Shown here piece by piece: positions 46,394 through 54,477 of a DNA stretch of 64,000 nt (position 1 is the stretch's first letter; every line of letters begins with the position of its first letter). The notes under the pieces are model-generated. The model was given only the letters and a program-made list of their open reading frames with translations, searched no databases and had not been told where the DNA came from. The translations under genes and the position numbers were made by a program. The DNA comes from Phycisphaerae bacterium (lineage in GTDB: Bacteria; Planctomycetota; Phycisphaerae; UBA1845; PWPN01): contig JAAYDF010000244.1 of the NCBI GenBank assembly GCA_012729395.1, forward strand, positions 1 to 64,000, written 5' to 3'.

Positions 46394-46422
46394 ATTCTAT
46401 CGGTCGCAAAACGGCTTGTCAA
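46394..46422 (-). promoter_or_regulatory. leuA sigma-70 promoter
   Basis: TTGACA (46417-46422) and TAGAAT (46394-46399) on the minus strand, with the ideal 17-bp spacer. The predicted transcription start coincides with the leader-peptide ATG at 46386. Confidence 0.8.
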
Positions 46423-46433
46423 CAGGTTTTCTC

Positions 46434-46450
46434 CCCGCCTTCGCGGCGGG
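46434..46450 (-). terminator. weak hairpin downstream of ribF
   Basis: CCCGCC-TTCGC-GGCGGG forms a GC-rich hairpin between the ribF stop and the leuA promoter. It has only a short A-rich tail on the minus strand, so termination is uncertain. Confidence 0.3.
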
Positions 46451-46593
46451 TGCGCGACTCGCTGGGAACCGAGTCAACTCATCGATGCAGAACCGAGCCA
46501 ACTTGTTGGTGGACGTGTCCAGGAGTGGGGGACGAACAGCAACGAGTGGCCTCGGTCCTGGCCCGACGGCAGGCCCAGGAACCTGATGCCCGA

Positions 46594-47532
46594 TTACCCC
46601 CGGCTCCCCAACAGCTCGCGCGTCTGGGCGACGTCCAGAGCGATCTGCTCGCGAAGTGCGTCAATCGTGCGGAAATGCTCCTGCGGCCGGAGCCATTCGA
46701 TCAGTTCCAGACGAATCGGCTCGCCGTACAGATCCCCTTCATAATCCAGCAGGTGGGCCTCGATGGTCAGATTACTGCCCTCGAAAGTCGGTGTCCGTCC
46801 GATGCTCACGGCAGTCCGCATGCGGTGGGTGCCGCTCTCGGCCAGGCCGGCGTACACCCCCTCGGCCGGCATGAGCTGCCGACCCAAACGAATGTTCGCC
46901 GTCGGAAAACCCAACTCACGCCCGCGGCCCGCTCCATGCTCCACCGTCCCGAGAAGGGAATAAGGTCTTCCCAGGCACAACGCCGCTTGGTCCACCGTTC
47001 CGCTTCGCAGAAGCTGCCGGATCAAGGAACTCGAGATCACCGTGTCCGGGTGCCCACCCAACCCTACGCGTACCGGCTCGACGATCTCCACGTCGAAGCT
47101 ATTGCGGCAACCCGCCGCCACCAGCGTCTGAACAGTGCCTTCCCGCTTGTGGCCAAAACCGAACGATGCTCCCTCCACCACCGCGATCGGCTGATACTTG
47201 GCCATGATCACGAAGGTGATGAACTCTTCGGCGCTCATCGCCAGGAACTCCGGGCGGCTGCGGACCACCACCGCGATGTCTACGCCCGCATGACGCAACC
47301 AGTGCAGCTTCTCAGGCAGGGGGGTCAGCACGGGCGGTACATGGTCCGGCGTGAGTACGCTCAACGGATGAGGGTCGAAGGTCATGGCCACCAGTTGCGT
47401 CCGGCCCTCATCAGCCCGACGCCGCCCCGCCGCCAGGATCGTCTGGTGACCGCGGTGCACACCGTCAAAGTTGCCGATGCTCAGCACCACATCCGAAAGC
47501 TGCAACGATTCCCAAGCTTGTATGACTTGCAT
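46594..47532 (-). CDS. ribF: bifunctional riboflavin kinase / FAD synthetase
   Basis: A 312-residue protein of standard RibF size. The N-terminal nucleotidyltransferase has LSIGNFDGVHRGHQTIL (about 17-33), FDPHPLSVLTP and a late TVISSSLIRQLLRSG. The C-terminal riboflavin kinase has GRGRELGFPTANIRL with the PTAN motif and the catalytic Glu in FEGSNLTIEAHLLDYEGDLY. It converts riboflavin to FMN and then FAD. It is upstream of, and in the same direction as, leuA. The leuA promoter and attenuator lie between, so co-transcription is not required. Confidence 0.95.
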   Translation of the reverse strand: MQVIQAWESLQLSDVVLSIGNFDGVHRGHQTILAAGRRRADEGRTQLVAMTFDPHPLSVLTPDHVPPVLTPLPEKLHWLRHAGVDIAVVVRSRPEFLAMSAEEFITFVIMAKYQPIAVVEGASFGFGHKREGTVQTLVAAGCRNSFDVEIVEPVRVGLGGHPDTVISSSLIRQLLRSGTVDQAALCLGRPYSLLGTVEHGAGRGRELGFPTANIRLGRQLMPAEGVYAGLAESGTHRMRTAVSIGRTPTFEGSNLTIEAHLLDYEGDLYGEPIRLELIEWLRPQEHFRTIDALREQIALDVAQTRELLGSRG

Positions 47533-47580
47533 GACGCCTTGATGCCCTACGCACTTCTAACCATGTCGCCATACCGATCG

Positions 47581-47694
47581 TTGGACCAAGCGAACTTGTT
47601 CGTGTCGGACCGAGCGAACCTGCTCACGTCGGACCAAGCGAACTTGTTCACGTCGGCGAACCTGTTCACGTCGGACCAAGCGAACTTGTTCGTG
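47581..47694. repeat. 24-bp intergenic tandem repeat of hairpin units
   Basis: Five units: four of 24 bp (47581, 47605, 47629, 47671) and one shortened to 18 bp (47653). The consensus is TCGGACCAAGCGAACTTGTT followed by CACG. Each unit holds the mini-dyad CGAAC-TT-GTTCG or a close variant. They lie between the ribF start and the end of the glycosidase gene. Confidence 0.85.
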
Positions 47695-47704
47695 GTTTGA
47701 CCTG

Positions 47705-49147
47705 TCAAGGTGTTTTCCTTCCCGCCGCCAACTCGGCCAAGTAGCGGTTGCCGGTCAACGAGCTGGTCAGCAACGCTTTGCGATCGAACTCGAACGCCGC
47801 CAGATCGGTGGGAAACGGGTTTGACGCCGGGCGTTGCGTCAACACCCGACGGGCAAACTCGCCGTACATCCTCCCCCACGGCTTGAGCTGCAAGTCCTCT
47901 GTCCACAGTCCGCTCCATCGCGTCAGATCCCGACTGCTCGGCGTGTCCGCGAATGCCCAGTGCAGCCATCCGCAGACCCGGCCCTCGGATACCTCCAGCA
48001 GCTTCGCGCACCACCGCGCCTGCTCCTCCGGCGACTGCTCCGGCATGACCACCCGATTATCCACCCGCAGCTCGCCGCCCCCATACCAGGCAAACTCGCC
48101 GATCATCAGCGGCTTACCGACACTGAATTCGTGCAGGACGGTCTCGAGGTAGAGTGCATTGGTCTCCACTCCACGCATCCCGTCGATTGGGGTCGGGTGT
48201 GCCAGAGGGTAGAAGTGAAAGGTCAGGAAATCCAAGTGCTTCTTGTCGGCCTGTCGCGTGAACCCGGCGTAATGCGACAGCCCCGGCAGGTACGTCGCGG
48301 ACGCCCACTGGATATGGCCCACAGTGATCAGGTGGTTGCGGTCCCGCGAGCGGATCGCGCGACACATCCGAGCCATCCATTCTTCGCCGACCGTCTCCCG
48401 AAACCGTTGGTAGTCGTATAGCCGGGTGTCATTGAGAGCGGACTTGGCGGAAGGAACTCGCACCGTCCCCAAAACCTTCACCTCGTCGACCGAGCAGCCC
48501 CACGCCTCGGCGATCCGGGCGTCCGCCCCGTATTCCTTGCTCAGCCAAGCGTTCCACTTCGTACGCATCGCCTGCGTGCTCCACTGTACCGTGGGCTCGT
48601 TCAGCAAATCGTACGCCAGGATGCCTGGCTCATCCTTGAACCGTTCCGCGAATGCCGACCACCATTTCTCATCCGCCGCCAGGACAGCCTCGTCCGCAAA
48701 GGCGTCCGCGTCACGTCGCCACTCGGGCACGCCCTCCCAATGATCCGGTCCCGCCGGGATGACATACAGCTCACGTTCGCGACACAGGGCCAGAAACTCC
48801 CGAAACCGTTCCACTCCCCCGGCATGCAGTTGGCCCGGCTCGCGGTGGAAAGCGTCCAACGTCAGGAACACACGCACCGTGTTGAATCCCTGCTTCTTGA
48901 TCAGATCGAGGTGTTGGCGGATGGTCGTCGCGTCGAACTGCTGCCACAGCTTCGGTGCCCACCCCATGTGTGGGCCGAAGTAATTGAGCCCCACGGCCAC
49001 GAACGGCCTCTCCGCCCCTCGTGCCCGCAGTGAGCCGGGATTCTGGGAATCAGCTTCGATGAATGGCGGCTCGGAAGCCAGCAACGACACCGCCGATACT
49101 GCCGACACAAACACCAGGAACACAAAGGCACGAAATCTCTCGTGCAT
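47705..49147 (-). CDS. secreted clan GH-A glycoside hydrolase (GH5-like, beta-mannanase/cellulase type)
   Basis: About 480 residues. Residues 1-26 are a signal peptide (FVFLVFVSAVSAVSLLAS). The catalytic barrel shows the clan GH-A landmarks: NYFGPHMGWAPK, FNTVRVFL, acid/base Glu in LAYDLLNEPTVQW, FHFYPLAH and nucleophile Glu in KPLMIGEFAWYGG. It ends with GWLHWAFADTPSS. It probably hydrolyses beta-linked polysaccharide outside the cytosol; which glycan (mannan, cellulose or other) cannot be read. The start at 49147 puts the signal peptide at the N-terminus; the longer frame would add ten residues ahead of it. Confidence 0.85.
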   Translation of the reverse strand: MHERFRAFVFLVFVSAVSAVSLLASEPPFIEADSQNPGSLRARGAERPFVAVGLNYFGPHMGWAPKLWQQFDATTIRQHLDLIKKQGFNTVRVFLTLDAFHREPGQLHAGGVERFREFLALCRERELYVIPAGPDHWEGVPEWRRDADAFADEAVLAADEKWWSAFAERFKDEPGILAYDLLNEPTVQWSTQAMRTKWNAWLSKEYGADARIAEAWGCSVDEVKVLGTVRVPSAKSALNDTRLYDYQRFRETVGEEWMARMCRAIRSRDRNHLITVGHIQWASATYLPGLSHYAGFTRQADKKHLDFLTFHFYPLAHPTPIDGMRGVETNALYLETVLHEFSVGKPLMIGEFAWYGGGELRVDNRVVMPEQSPEEQARWCAKLLEVSEGRVCGWLHWAFADTPSSRDLTRWSGLWTEDLQLKPWGRMYGEFARRVLTQRPASNPFPTDLAAFEFDRKALLTSSLTGNRYLAELAAGRKTP

Positions 49148-49399
49148 AGTGGCACCAACCCATGCACCCATGGCCATCCTCCCTCGCTGGGTTGCCGGTA
49201 TCTTATCCGTGTTGACTGGCTGATGGTATCCGCGTTGGTCGTCCGCCCGGCAGAACCCGGACAGGGGACGGGTCTTGTCGGTACCGTCGCGGGGCTTGAC
49301 GACCGGCGGAAGGGTACATATCGCGAGCGACTGTTGCCAGGGGCGTGCCGCTTCGCGGTCCCGATGTGAACGCCGGCCGCCACACCCGGCCTGCGGCGC

Positions 49400-50929
49400 T
49401 CAACTCTGCACGACAGGCAGGGCGATCGTTCGTTTTGGGGGGGCCGCGGCGGGACGTCCCACGGGTAGAAACATATCGCGCACCTTGCGGCTGGTGACTG
49501 CCGGCTCGCGCAGCAGCTTCTTGAGCCCCGCCGCCAGGAATCGCACCGGCCGCCGCATGGCCGTCTGCCGATAGAAACGCGCCTGTGCCGCCCGGGTCAT
49601 CTCACCGAGCTCCTCAGCCGTCCAGTCGGGTGTGCTGATGATCGGCCGGCCCACGCGAAGCTGCGTGTAGTCGACCGGTGCCGACAGCATGCCCGCGTCC
49701 ACGCACTGCTGAAACAAGGCGGTGCCGGGGTACGGCGTCGCGGTGAAGAAGCATGCTTGATCCACGCCCATGTTCATCGCAAACTCGAACGTCCTCTCGA
49801 TGTCGGCCTTGGTCTCGCCGGGGAAGCCAACCACAAAGAAGGCCGACACCCCCATCCCCAGTTTGCGGCAGGCGTTCACGATGGGAGGAACGCGCTGCAG
49901 ATCCAGCGGCTTGTTGATGATCTTCTTGAGCACCTCTTGGCTGCCCGACTCCACCGCAATCGTGATGTGGTAACAGCCCGCCCGCCGCATCAGCTCGATC
50001 AGATGCTCATTCAACGCCCAGATGGCCACGCCATTGGGCGTCGTCCAGGTGAGCTCGAGCCGCCGGTCGATGATGGTTTGGCAGATCTCCGTCATACGCG
50101 GCTTGTGCATCGTCAGGTTGTCATCTTCAAACTGGATCTCGCGCACGCCGTAGTTGTCAATCAGGTGCTCGATTTCCTCGATGACCCGTCCCGTGCTGTG
50201 CCAGCGGAACTTGCGGCCCCACACGGTGTGAATGCTGCAGAAGCTGCACCGGGCCGGGCAGCCGCGCGAGGTGATCATGTTCGTGCACGGGTGACGCTTG
50301 ACGTAAGCACCATGCGGCGAGCGGTAGCGGAAGTAGCGGTCCATCGGCAGTAGATGCCGGGCCGGCAGCGGCAGGGCGTCGAGGTCCGCCAGGTACTCGC
50401 TGACCCTGTGCACCTCGACTCCACCGTCGGCGCGGAAGGCTAGGCCGGCCGGATCCGTCGGCCGATCCTGGCCGCGCTCCAACGCTTCGACCAGCCGCAA
50501 GATGGTCAGTTCCCCCTCGCCGACCGCCGCGAAGTCTACCGCCGGGTCCGCCAACACCTCCTCCGGGACCGCCGACGGATGCGCCCCGCCCATCACTGTG
50601 CGGATGCCCGGATTCGTTTCCTTGGCCAGACGGCACACATCGTGGGCTGCCACTGACTGAGCTGAGAACAGGCACGACACGCCCACCAGGCTTGGCCGAA
50701 AGTCATCAATTCGCCGGGCCAGATCGTTGCCGTCCAGCCCATGCCGGCGCCGGCCGTCAGGCCGGGGCACCACGCGGCGGAAGTCCTCCACCACGCAGTC
50801 AATAATCCGCACCTCGTGCCCCGCTCGTTCCAGCACCGCCGCGATGTAGCCAAGACCCAACGGCGGCATCGCCTGCCGTTCGTCATCCGCGTGCAGATCG
50901 TACGGCGGCTGGATCAGCAAAACCCGCAT
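49400..50929 (-). CDS. B12-binding-domain radical SAM protein
   Basis: About 509 residues. The N-terminal cobalamin-binding-like Rossmann domain starts MRVLLIQPPYDLHADDERQA and has VMGGAHPSAVPEEVLADPAV. The radical SAM core (about 190-400) has the cysteine triad CPARCSFCS for the [4Fe-4S] cluster, then EIQFEDDNLTMHKPRM and ESGSQEVLKKIINK. No B12-ligating DxHxxG is seen in the first domain. Such proteins methylate or rearrange hopanoids, bacteriochlorins, phosphonates or antibiotics; the substrate is unknown. The ATG at 50929 is used because upstream open frame is not part of the fold. Confidence 0.83.
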   Translation of the reverse strand: MRVLLIQPPYDLHADDERQAMPPLGLGYIAAVLERAGHEVRIIDCVVEDFRRVVPRPDGRRRHGLDGNDLARRIDDFRPSLVGVSCLFSAQSVAAHDVCRLAKETNPGIRTVMGGAHPSAVPEEVLADPAVDFAAVGEGELTILRLVEALERGQDRPTDPAGLAFRADGGVEVHRVSEYLADLDALPLPARHLLPMDRYFRYRSPHGAYVKRHPCTNMITSRGCPARCSFCSIHTVWGRKFRWHSTGRVIEEIEHLIDNYGVREIQFEDDNLTMHKPRMTEICQTIIDRRLELTWTTPNGVAIWALNEHLIELMRRAGCYHITIAVESGSQEVLKKIINKPLDLQRVPPIVNACRKLGMGVSAFFVVGFPGETKADIERTFEFAMNMGVDQACFFTATPYPGTALFQQCVDAGMLSAPVDYTQLRVGRPIISTPDWTAEELGEMTRAAQARFYRQTAMRRPVRFLAAGLKKLLREPAVTSRKVRDMFLPVGRPAAAPPKRTIALPVVQS

Positions 50930-51096
50930 ACACGCTCCCGAAGACCCTATGGCGTCGGCGTCCCGCCTCCCGGTCCGCTTCTTCCTGTGGTTATCGGCTG
51001 TACGACGAGGCAACTGAATCATCGCCACCTGCTCGCAAGTCGGCCACAGCCCGGGCCCCGAACCACCGCACCAGCGGAGAAGCCCACAGACGCGCA

Positions 51097-51128
51097 AAAG
51101 AAAGCCCAGAGACCATGGTCCCTGGGCT
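51097..51128 (-). terminator. terminator downstream of the 41-residue membrane protein gene
   Basis: On the minus strand AGCCCAGGGACC-AT-GGTCTCTGGGCT is followed by TTCTTTT. The one imperfect pair is a G-U wobble on this strand but an A-C clash on the other, so it acts for minus-strand transcripts. It lies about 120 bp after the small gene's stop codon. Confidence 0.7.
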
Positions 51129-51245
51129 GACGGCTCAGTCTATTCGTAGCGCCCAAGCCCCGGTAGGTGAATCGCCATCGGAACACGTCCGATAACACCT
51201 GCCGGGCCTCACGCCTGTCTCAAGCGCGTGTCGCTGGCTTGCCGG

Positions 51246-51371
51246 TCACATCTGCTTCTTGCGCATCTGCTGGTACACCACGATCAGGACGATCAGGACG
51301 ACCACCAGAATCCACTGCCACCATACCAGACCCAGAAAAGCCAGCGCTGATGTTTGGGGGAGGATTTCCAT
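51246..51371 (-). CDS. 41-residue single-span membrane protein
   Basis: A 42-codon frame, too short for routine gene calling, with GAGGAG eight bases before the ATG. It has a short N-terminus (MEILPQTSALAFLG), one long hydrophobic helix (about 15-33: VWWQWILVVVLIVLIVVYQQ) and a basic tail (MRKKQM), so positive-inside topology puts the C-terminus in the cytosol. A terminator follows. I do not recognise a family. Short single-span proteins of this type often modulate larger membrane complexes. It stands alone between the radical SAM and HemW-like genes. Confidence 0.6.
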   Translation of the reverse strand: MEILPQTSALAFLGLVWWQWILVVVLIVLIVVYQQMRKKQM

Positions 51372-51885
51372 CTTGTACACTCCTCAAAGCTGACGGGTAA
51401 ACGGCGGCCAGTACAAGTCGGCTGCCTTGACTCGTTCAGGTCACTGAAGCGGTCGTCCGCGCCTGGACAGCTCCGGAGCCCGAACCACAAGTTATTAGGA
51501 CCGAACCCCTCGCGAATGTCAAGCCCCCTGATCCGTCGTAACCATCCCTTGTTCCCATCTCCGACCGGCAATCGCGAATCCGAACCATCGAGTCTGTCCG
51601 TTCAAACCTGCCCTCCCAAATCTGTCCTCCCGAATCTGTGCCCGCGAGTCTGTCCTTTCGAATCTGTCCTGTCGAATCTCAGATCTCAGATCTCGAATCT
51701 CGAATCTCGAATCTCGAATCTCGAATCTCAGATCTCAGATCTCCAATCTCAGATCTCCAATCCGCCAACCACCACGCTTTCGATAGCGGTCACCTCATCG
51801 CACCCGAAACTCCCCTGGACCCGCGTCCACGGCTCGACTGCGGCAGCGGAGGATCCGTCCTCCTTCGGCGCCGGCAGAGTAAAAC
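51372..51885. other. intergenic region rich in simple repeats
   Basis: About 510 bp upstream of the small membrane-protein gene and beyond the HemW-like stop. 51587-51674 repeats TCTGTCCTNNCGAATC-like words and 51670-51770 repeats ATCTCGA and ATCTCAG heptamers. Open frames through it translate to heptad-like ISNLESQ runs and are not genes. Confidence 0.6.
51587..51770. repeat. ATCTCGA/ATCTCAG simple-sequence repeat
   Basis: A first block of about 14-bp words (CTGTCCTCCCGAAT and relatives) passes into a tight heptanucleotide array in which AATCTCG occurs at least five times in a row, then AATCTCAGATCTC variants. Confidence 0.8.
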
Positions 51886-53037
51886 TCATCCGCCCTCCTT
51901 CGACTCCGGCAGAAGAAAATCCGCCATCACGCGGTCGGCGACCAGGCGGCCGCGGGTGGTCAAGGCGATCCGCTCGCCGTCCTTCTCCAGCAGCCCGGTC
52001 GCCACATGTTGCTCGATCACTCCGCCGAACAACTCGTGCGGGTCGAACCCCGTGGCCGTCCGGAACCGCCCACGGTCAATCCCCTCGACCAGCCGCAGCA
52101 TGAGCATGGCGGTCTCGCCTGCCCGGGCCCGCTCGCCAAGAGTCTCGCTCTCGGACACCGGCGACAGCTCCGCCCGCACTCGCCGCACGTACTCCGCCCA
52201 GTCCGGCACGTTACGCCGCCGCGTTCCCGCCACGTAGCTCACCGCTGACGGGCCCACGCCGACCGTCGGTTGATTCTGCCAGTAAAGCAGATTGTGCAGA
52301 CAGCGAGCACCTGGCCGGGCGAAGTTGCTGATCTCGTATTGCTCGAAACCAACCCTCGCCAGGTAAGCGATACCCTGCTCGTACAGGCTGGCCTCCAGAT
52401 CCTCATCCGCGGCCGTGACTTCCCCCCGTCGCAGACGCTCGTACAGCGGTGTGCCCGGCTCGTACGTCAGTCCGTAGCAGGCCAGATGGTCTGGTCCCAG
52501 CCCAATGGCCGACTCCAGCGAACGTTGCCAGCTCACCGGCGTCTGCCCCGGAATGCCGAAGATCAGGTCCAGGCTGAAGTGCTCGAAGCCGGTCTGCCGC
52601 ACGATTTCCGCTGACAACGCGATCTGATCGGGGCGGTGGATCCGGTCCAGCCGCTCCAACTCGTCCGCGTCGAATGACTGTGCGCCGATACTGACCCGGG
52701 TGACCCCATGGCTTCTCAGGATCTCTGCTCGCTGGATGTCGAGTGTTCCCGGGTTGGCCTCGACGGTGAACTCGACCACTCGGTCCCGGCCTGCAATATC
52801 TCCCAAGGTTCGCATCAGACGCATCAGATCCTCGCAGGGCAGAGAGGTCGGTGTGCCTCCCCCCACGAAAATCGTCTCGACGTGAATCGCCGCGGCATCC
52901 GCGACCTGGTTCAGCTCGGCGACCAGCGCATCAACCAGCGGCCCGGTCATCGAGCTGTCCGGCACGAGTGAGTAGAAATCGCAGTACCCGCACTTGCGCG
53001 GACAGAAGGGAACGTGTACGTAAAGGCCGGCCCTCAT
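51886..53037 (-). CDS. hemW: HemW-like radical SAM protein
   Basis: About 383 residues of the HemN/HemW family. The start MRAGLYVHVPFCPRKCGYCD holds the CX3CX2C radical SAM cluster. Further blocks are TIFVGGGTPTSLPCEDLMRL, VTRVSIGAQSFDADELERLD and SLDLIFGIPGQTPVSWQRSL. It ends in a winged helix. HemW binds haem and acts as a chaperone-like protein; true coproporphyrinogen oxidases (HemN) carry an extra N-terminal motif not seen here. The ATG at 53037 has GGAG six bases upstream; the longer frame begins with unrelated residues. It diverges from the amidotransferase-like gene at 53207. Confidence 0.88.
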   Translation of the reverse strand: MRAGLYVHVPFCPRKCGYCDFYSLVPDSSMTGPLVDALVAELNQVADAAAIHVETIFVGGGTPTSLPCEDLMRLMRTLGDIAGRDRVVEFTVEANPGTLDIQRAEILRSHGVTRVSIGAQSFDADELERLDRIHRPDQIALSAEIVRQTGFEHFSLDLIFGIPGQTPVSWQRSLESAIGLGPDHLACYGLTYEPGTPLYERLRRGEVTAADEDLEASLYEQGIAYLARVGFEQYEISNFARPGARCLHNLLYWQNQPTVGVGPSAVSYVAGTRRRNVPDWAEYVRRVRAELSPVSESETLGERARAGETAMLMLRLVEGIDRGRFRTATGFDPHELFGGVIEQHVATGLLEKDGERIALTTRGRLVADRVMADFLLPESKEGG

Positions 53038-53206
53038 CACACTCCATGATAGCACGGGTTGGCGTCGGCAGCGCTCGTCGTTATGATGCCCAGCCGGCAA
53101 CCACGAGTGCGTGACCCCTCGTCGCGCGGAACGCGGGTGGGAGGCATCCGGCCGGTGGACGGGAGGGGCTCTCGCCGTAAGTTGGCTTGTCGAGGATGGT
53201 CAGAGC

Positions 53207-53941
53207 ATGCGGCCGCGAATCGGTATCACTTGCAGTTATCAAATCACCCGGGCGGACAACGGCTATGAATGGCCTCGTCTCGCCCTTGACGCCCGGTTTT
53301 GCGACGCGGTCTATCGGGCCGGCGGCCTCCCGGTGATCATTCCACCGGCTCCCGATCCGGCCGACCTGGAGTTGATTCTGGAGCCGCTGGCTGGAGTCAT
53401 TCTCACCGGTGGCCCCGATGTGCCCTCCGAACGCTACGGCATGCCCCCACACCCGGAGACCAAGCCCTTTCACCCGCGACGCGATGCCAGTGATTTCACC
53501 GTCGCCGCGTTCGCCGATCGTCGTGAGCTGCCGGTGTTGGCCATTTGCTGCGGCATCCAGGAATGGAATGTCCACCGCGGGGGCACGCTCCATCCTCACC
53601 TGCCCGATTGCGACTGGCAGCCCCGGGTCGTCCACCGCGATAGCGACACCTTCGCCGCTCATCCGGTGCGGCTGGCCGAGGGCAGTCTGGTTCATCGGAT
53701 CGTTGCGGTCAACCCGCTCGCCGTCAATAGCTCCCATCACCAGGGCCTCGACCGGCTGGGCGAGAACCTCGTGCCCACCGCCTGGTCGGAGGACGGCTTG
53801 GTCGAAGCCGTTGAAGATCCTCGCCGTCCGTTCTGCCTCGGCGTTCAATGGCACCCGGAAGACATGCCCGATGATCCTCTCCAGCAAAAGCTTCTCGCCG
53901 CTCTGGTGATCGCCGCCCGGTCAGCTTGCGATCGCTCGTAG
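53207..53941 (+). CDS. class I glutamine amidotransferase-like gamma-glutamyl hydrolase (peptidase C26/PuuD-like)
   Basis: About 244 residues. The catalytic triad is visible: nucleophile Cys in PVLAICCGIQEWNV, His in GVQWHPEDMP with the adjacent Glu. SSHHQGLDRLG and GVILTGGPDVPSERYG are further family segments. It probably cleaves gamma-glutamyl amides, e.g. gamma-glutamyl-GABA or related compounds. No amine-metabolism genes adjoin it, so the physiological substrate is open. The ATG at 53207 is the family start; the 32 extra upstream codons are not similar to anything. Confidence 0.85.
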   Translation: MRPRIGITCSYQITRADNGYEWPRLALDARFCDAVYRAGGLPVIIPPAPDPADLELILEPLAGVILTGGPDVPSERYGMPPHPETKPFHPRRDASDFTVAAFADRRELPVLAICCGIQEWNVHRGGTLHPHLPDCDWQPRVVHRDSDTFAAHPVRLAEGSLVHRIVAVNPLAVNSSHHQGLDRLGENLVPTAWSEDGLVEAVEDPRRPFCLGVQWHPEDMPDDPLQQKLLAALVIAARSACDRS

Positions 53942-54080
53942 CAGTCGCCCCGTGGAGTGGCCCTGCCCCGCGTTTCTCGCGGCGAAGGCTGCGATGTAGT
54001 CCGCCGCTCTTCGCGAGGAAGGAAGCTTGCATGGTGCGAGCCGTAACGCGGTTCCTCGTATTGTGGCGTGTTTGCGGCCC

Positions 54081-54321
54081 CGAACCGCGACGCGGTTCCA
54101 GAGCACAGCCCGGGGTCGCGCAGCGCACCCCGGGATTTATGCCAACAGGCACAGACCAACCCCGAAGGGGTTGCATACGTGATGATGCTCGGGGGTAAAG
54201 AACGGTAAAAGGTTCGAGGCTACATATGAAACCCTTTCAGGGTGTGTTGTATCGCGGTTGGCCTCGTGCCCCAGGGTGCGCTGCGCGACCCTGGGCTGTG
54301 TTATCGAACGCCTTCGGCGTT
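54081..54321. repeat. cluster of about six short hairpins (planctomycete-type intergenic repeat)
   Basis: In order: GAACCGCG/CGCGGTTC (54082-54098), CCCGGGGT/ACCCCGGG (54109-54134), AACCCC-GAA-GGGGTT (54158-54172), ACCCT/AGGGT near 54231-54243, CCAGGGT/ACCCTGG (54271-54294), and AACGCC-TTC-GGCGTT (54307-54321). The outer members of the set mirror one another. The rest of the 53942-54477 gap shows no gene. Confidence 0.7.
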
Positions 54322-54477
54322 GTGTGCATCGCGTACCGGGGACGCTCAATACGGACCGGGGGCGCTCGAAAGAATGGAACCACTGGTGGACATATGGCTG
54401 GCTGGCTGAGCGGGCGCTCAACGCATACAGAGGCGGGCGACGCTGCGAAGCATCGCTGTCATATCAGCCCTTAGCCT

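Noticed and set aside
46124-46450. T-box riboswitch before leuA
   Set aside because: No T-box consensus or specifier stem-loop was seen. The Leu-rich leader frame explains the region better.
47581-47694. CRISPR array
   Set aside because: Units are contiguous with no spacers and no cas genes are present.
47581-47694. LexA/SOS boxes (CGAAC...GTTCG)
   Set aside because: The half-sites resemble the Gram-positive SOS box but the spacer is two bases, not four, and there is no nearby SOS gene.
51554-52103. Coiled-coil-like protein encoded by the ATCTCGA array
   Set aside because: The heptad pattern is produced by the 7-bp DNA repeat itself in every frame of that strand.
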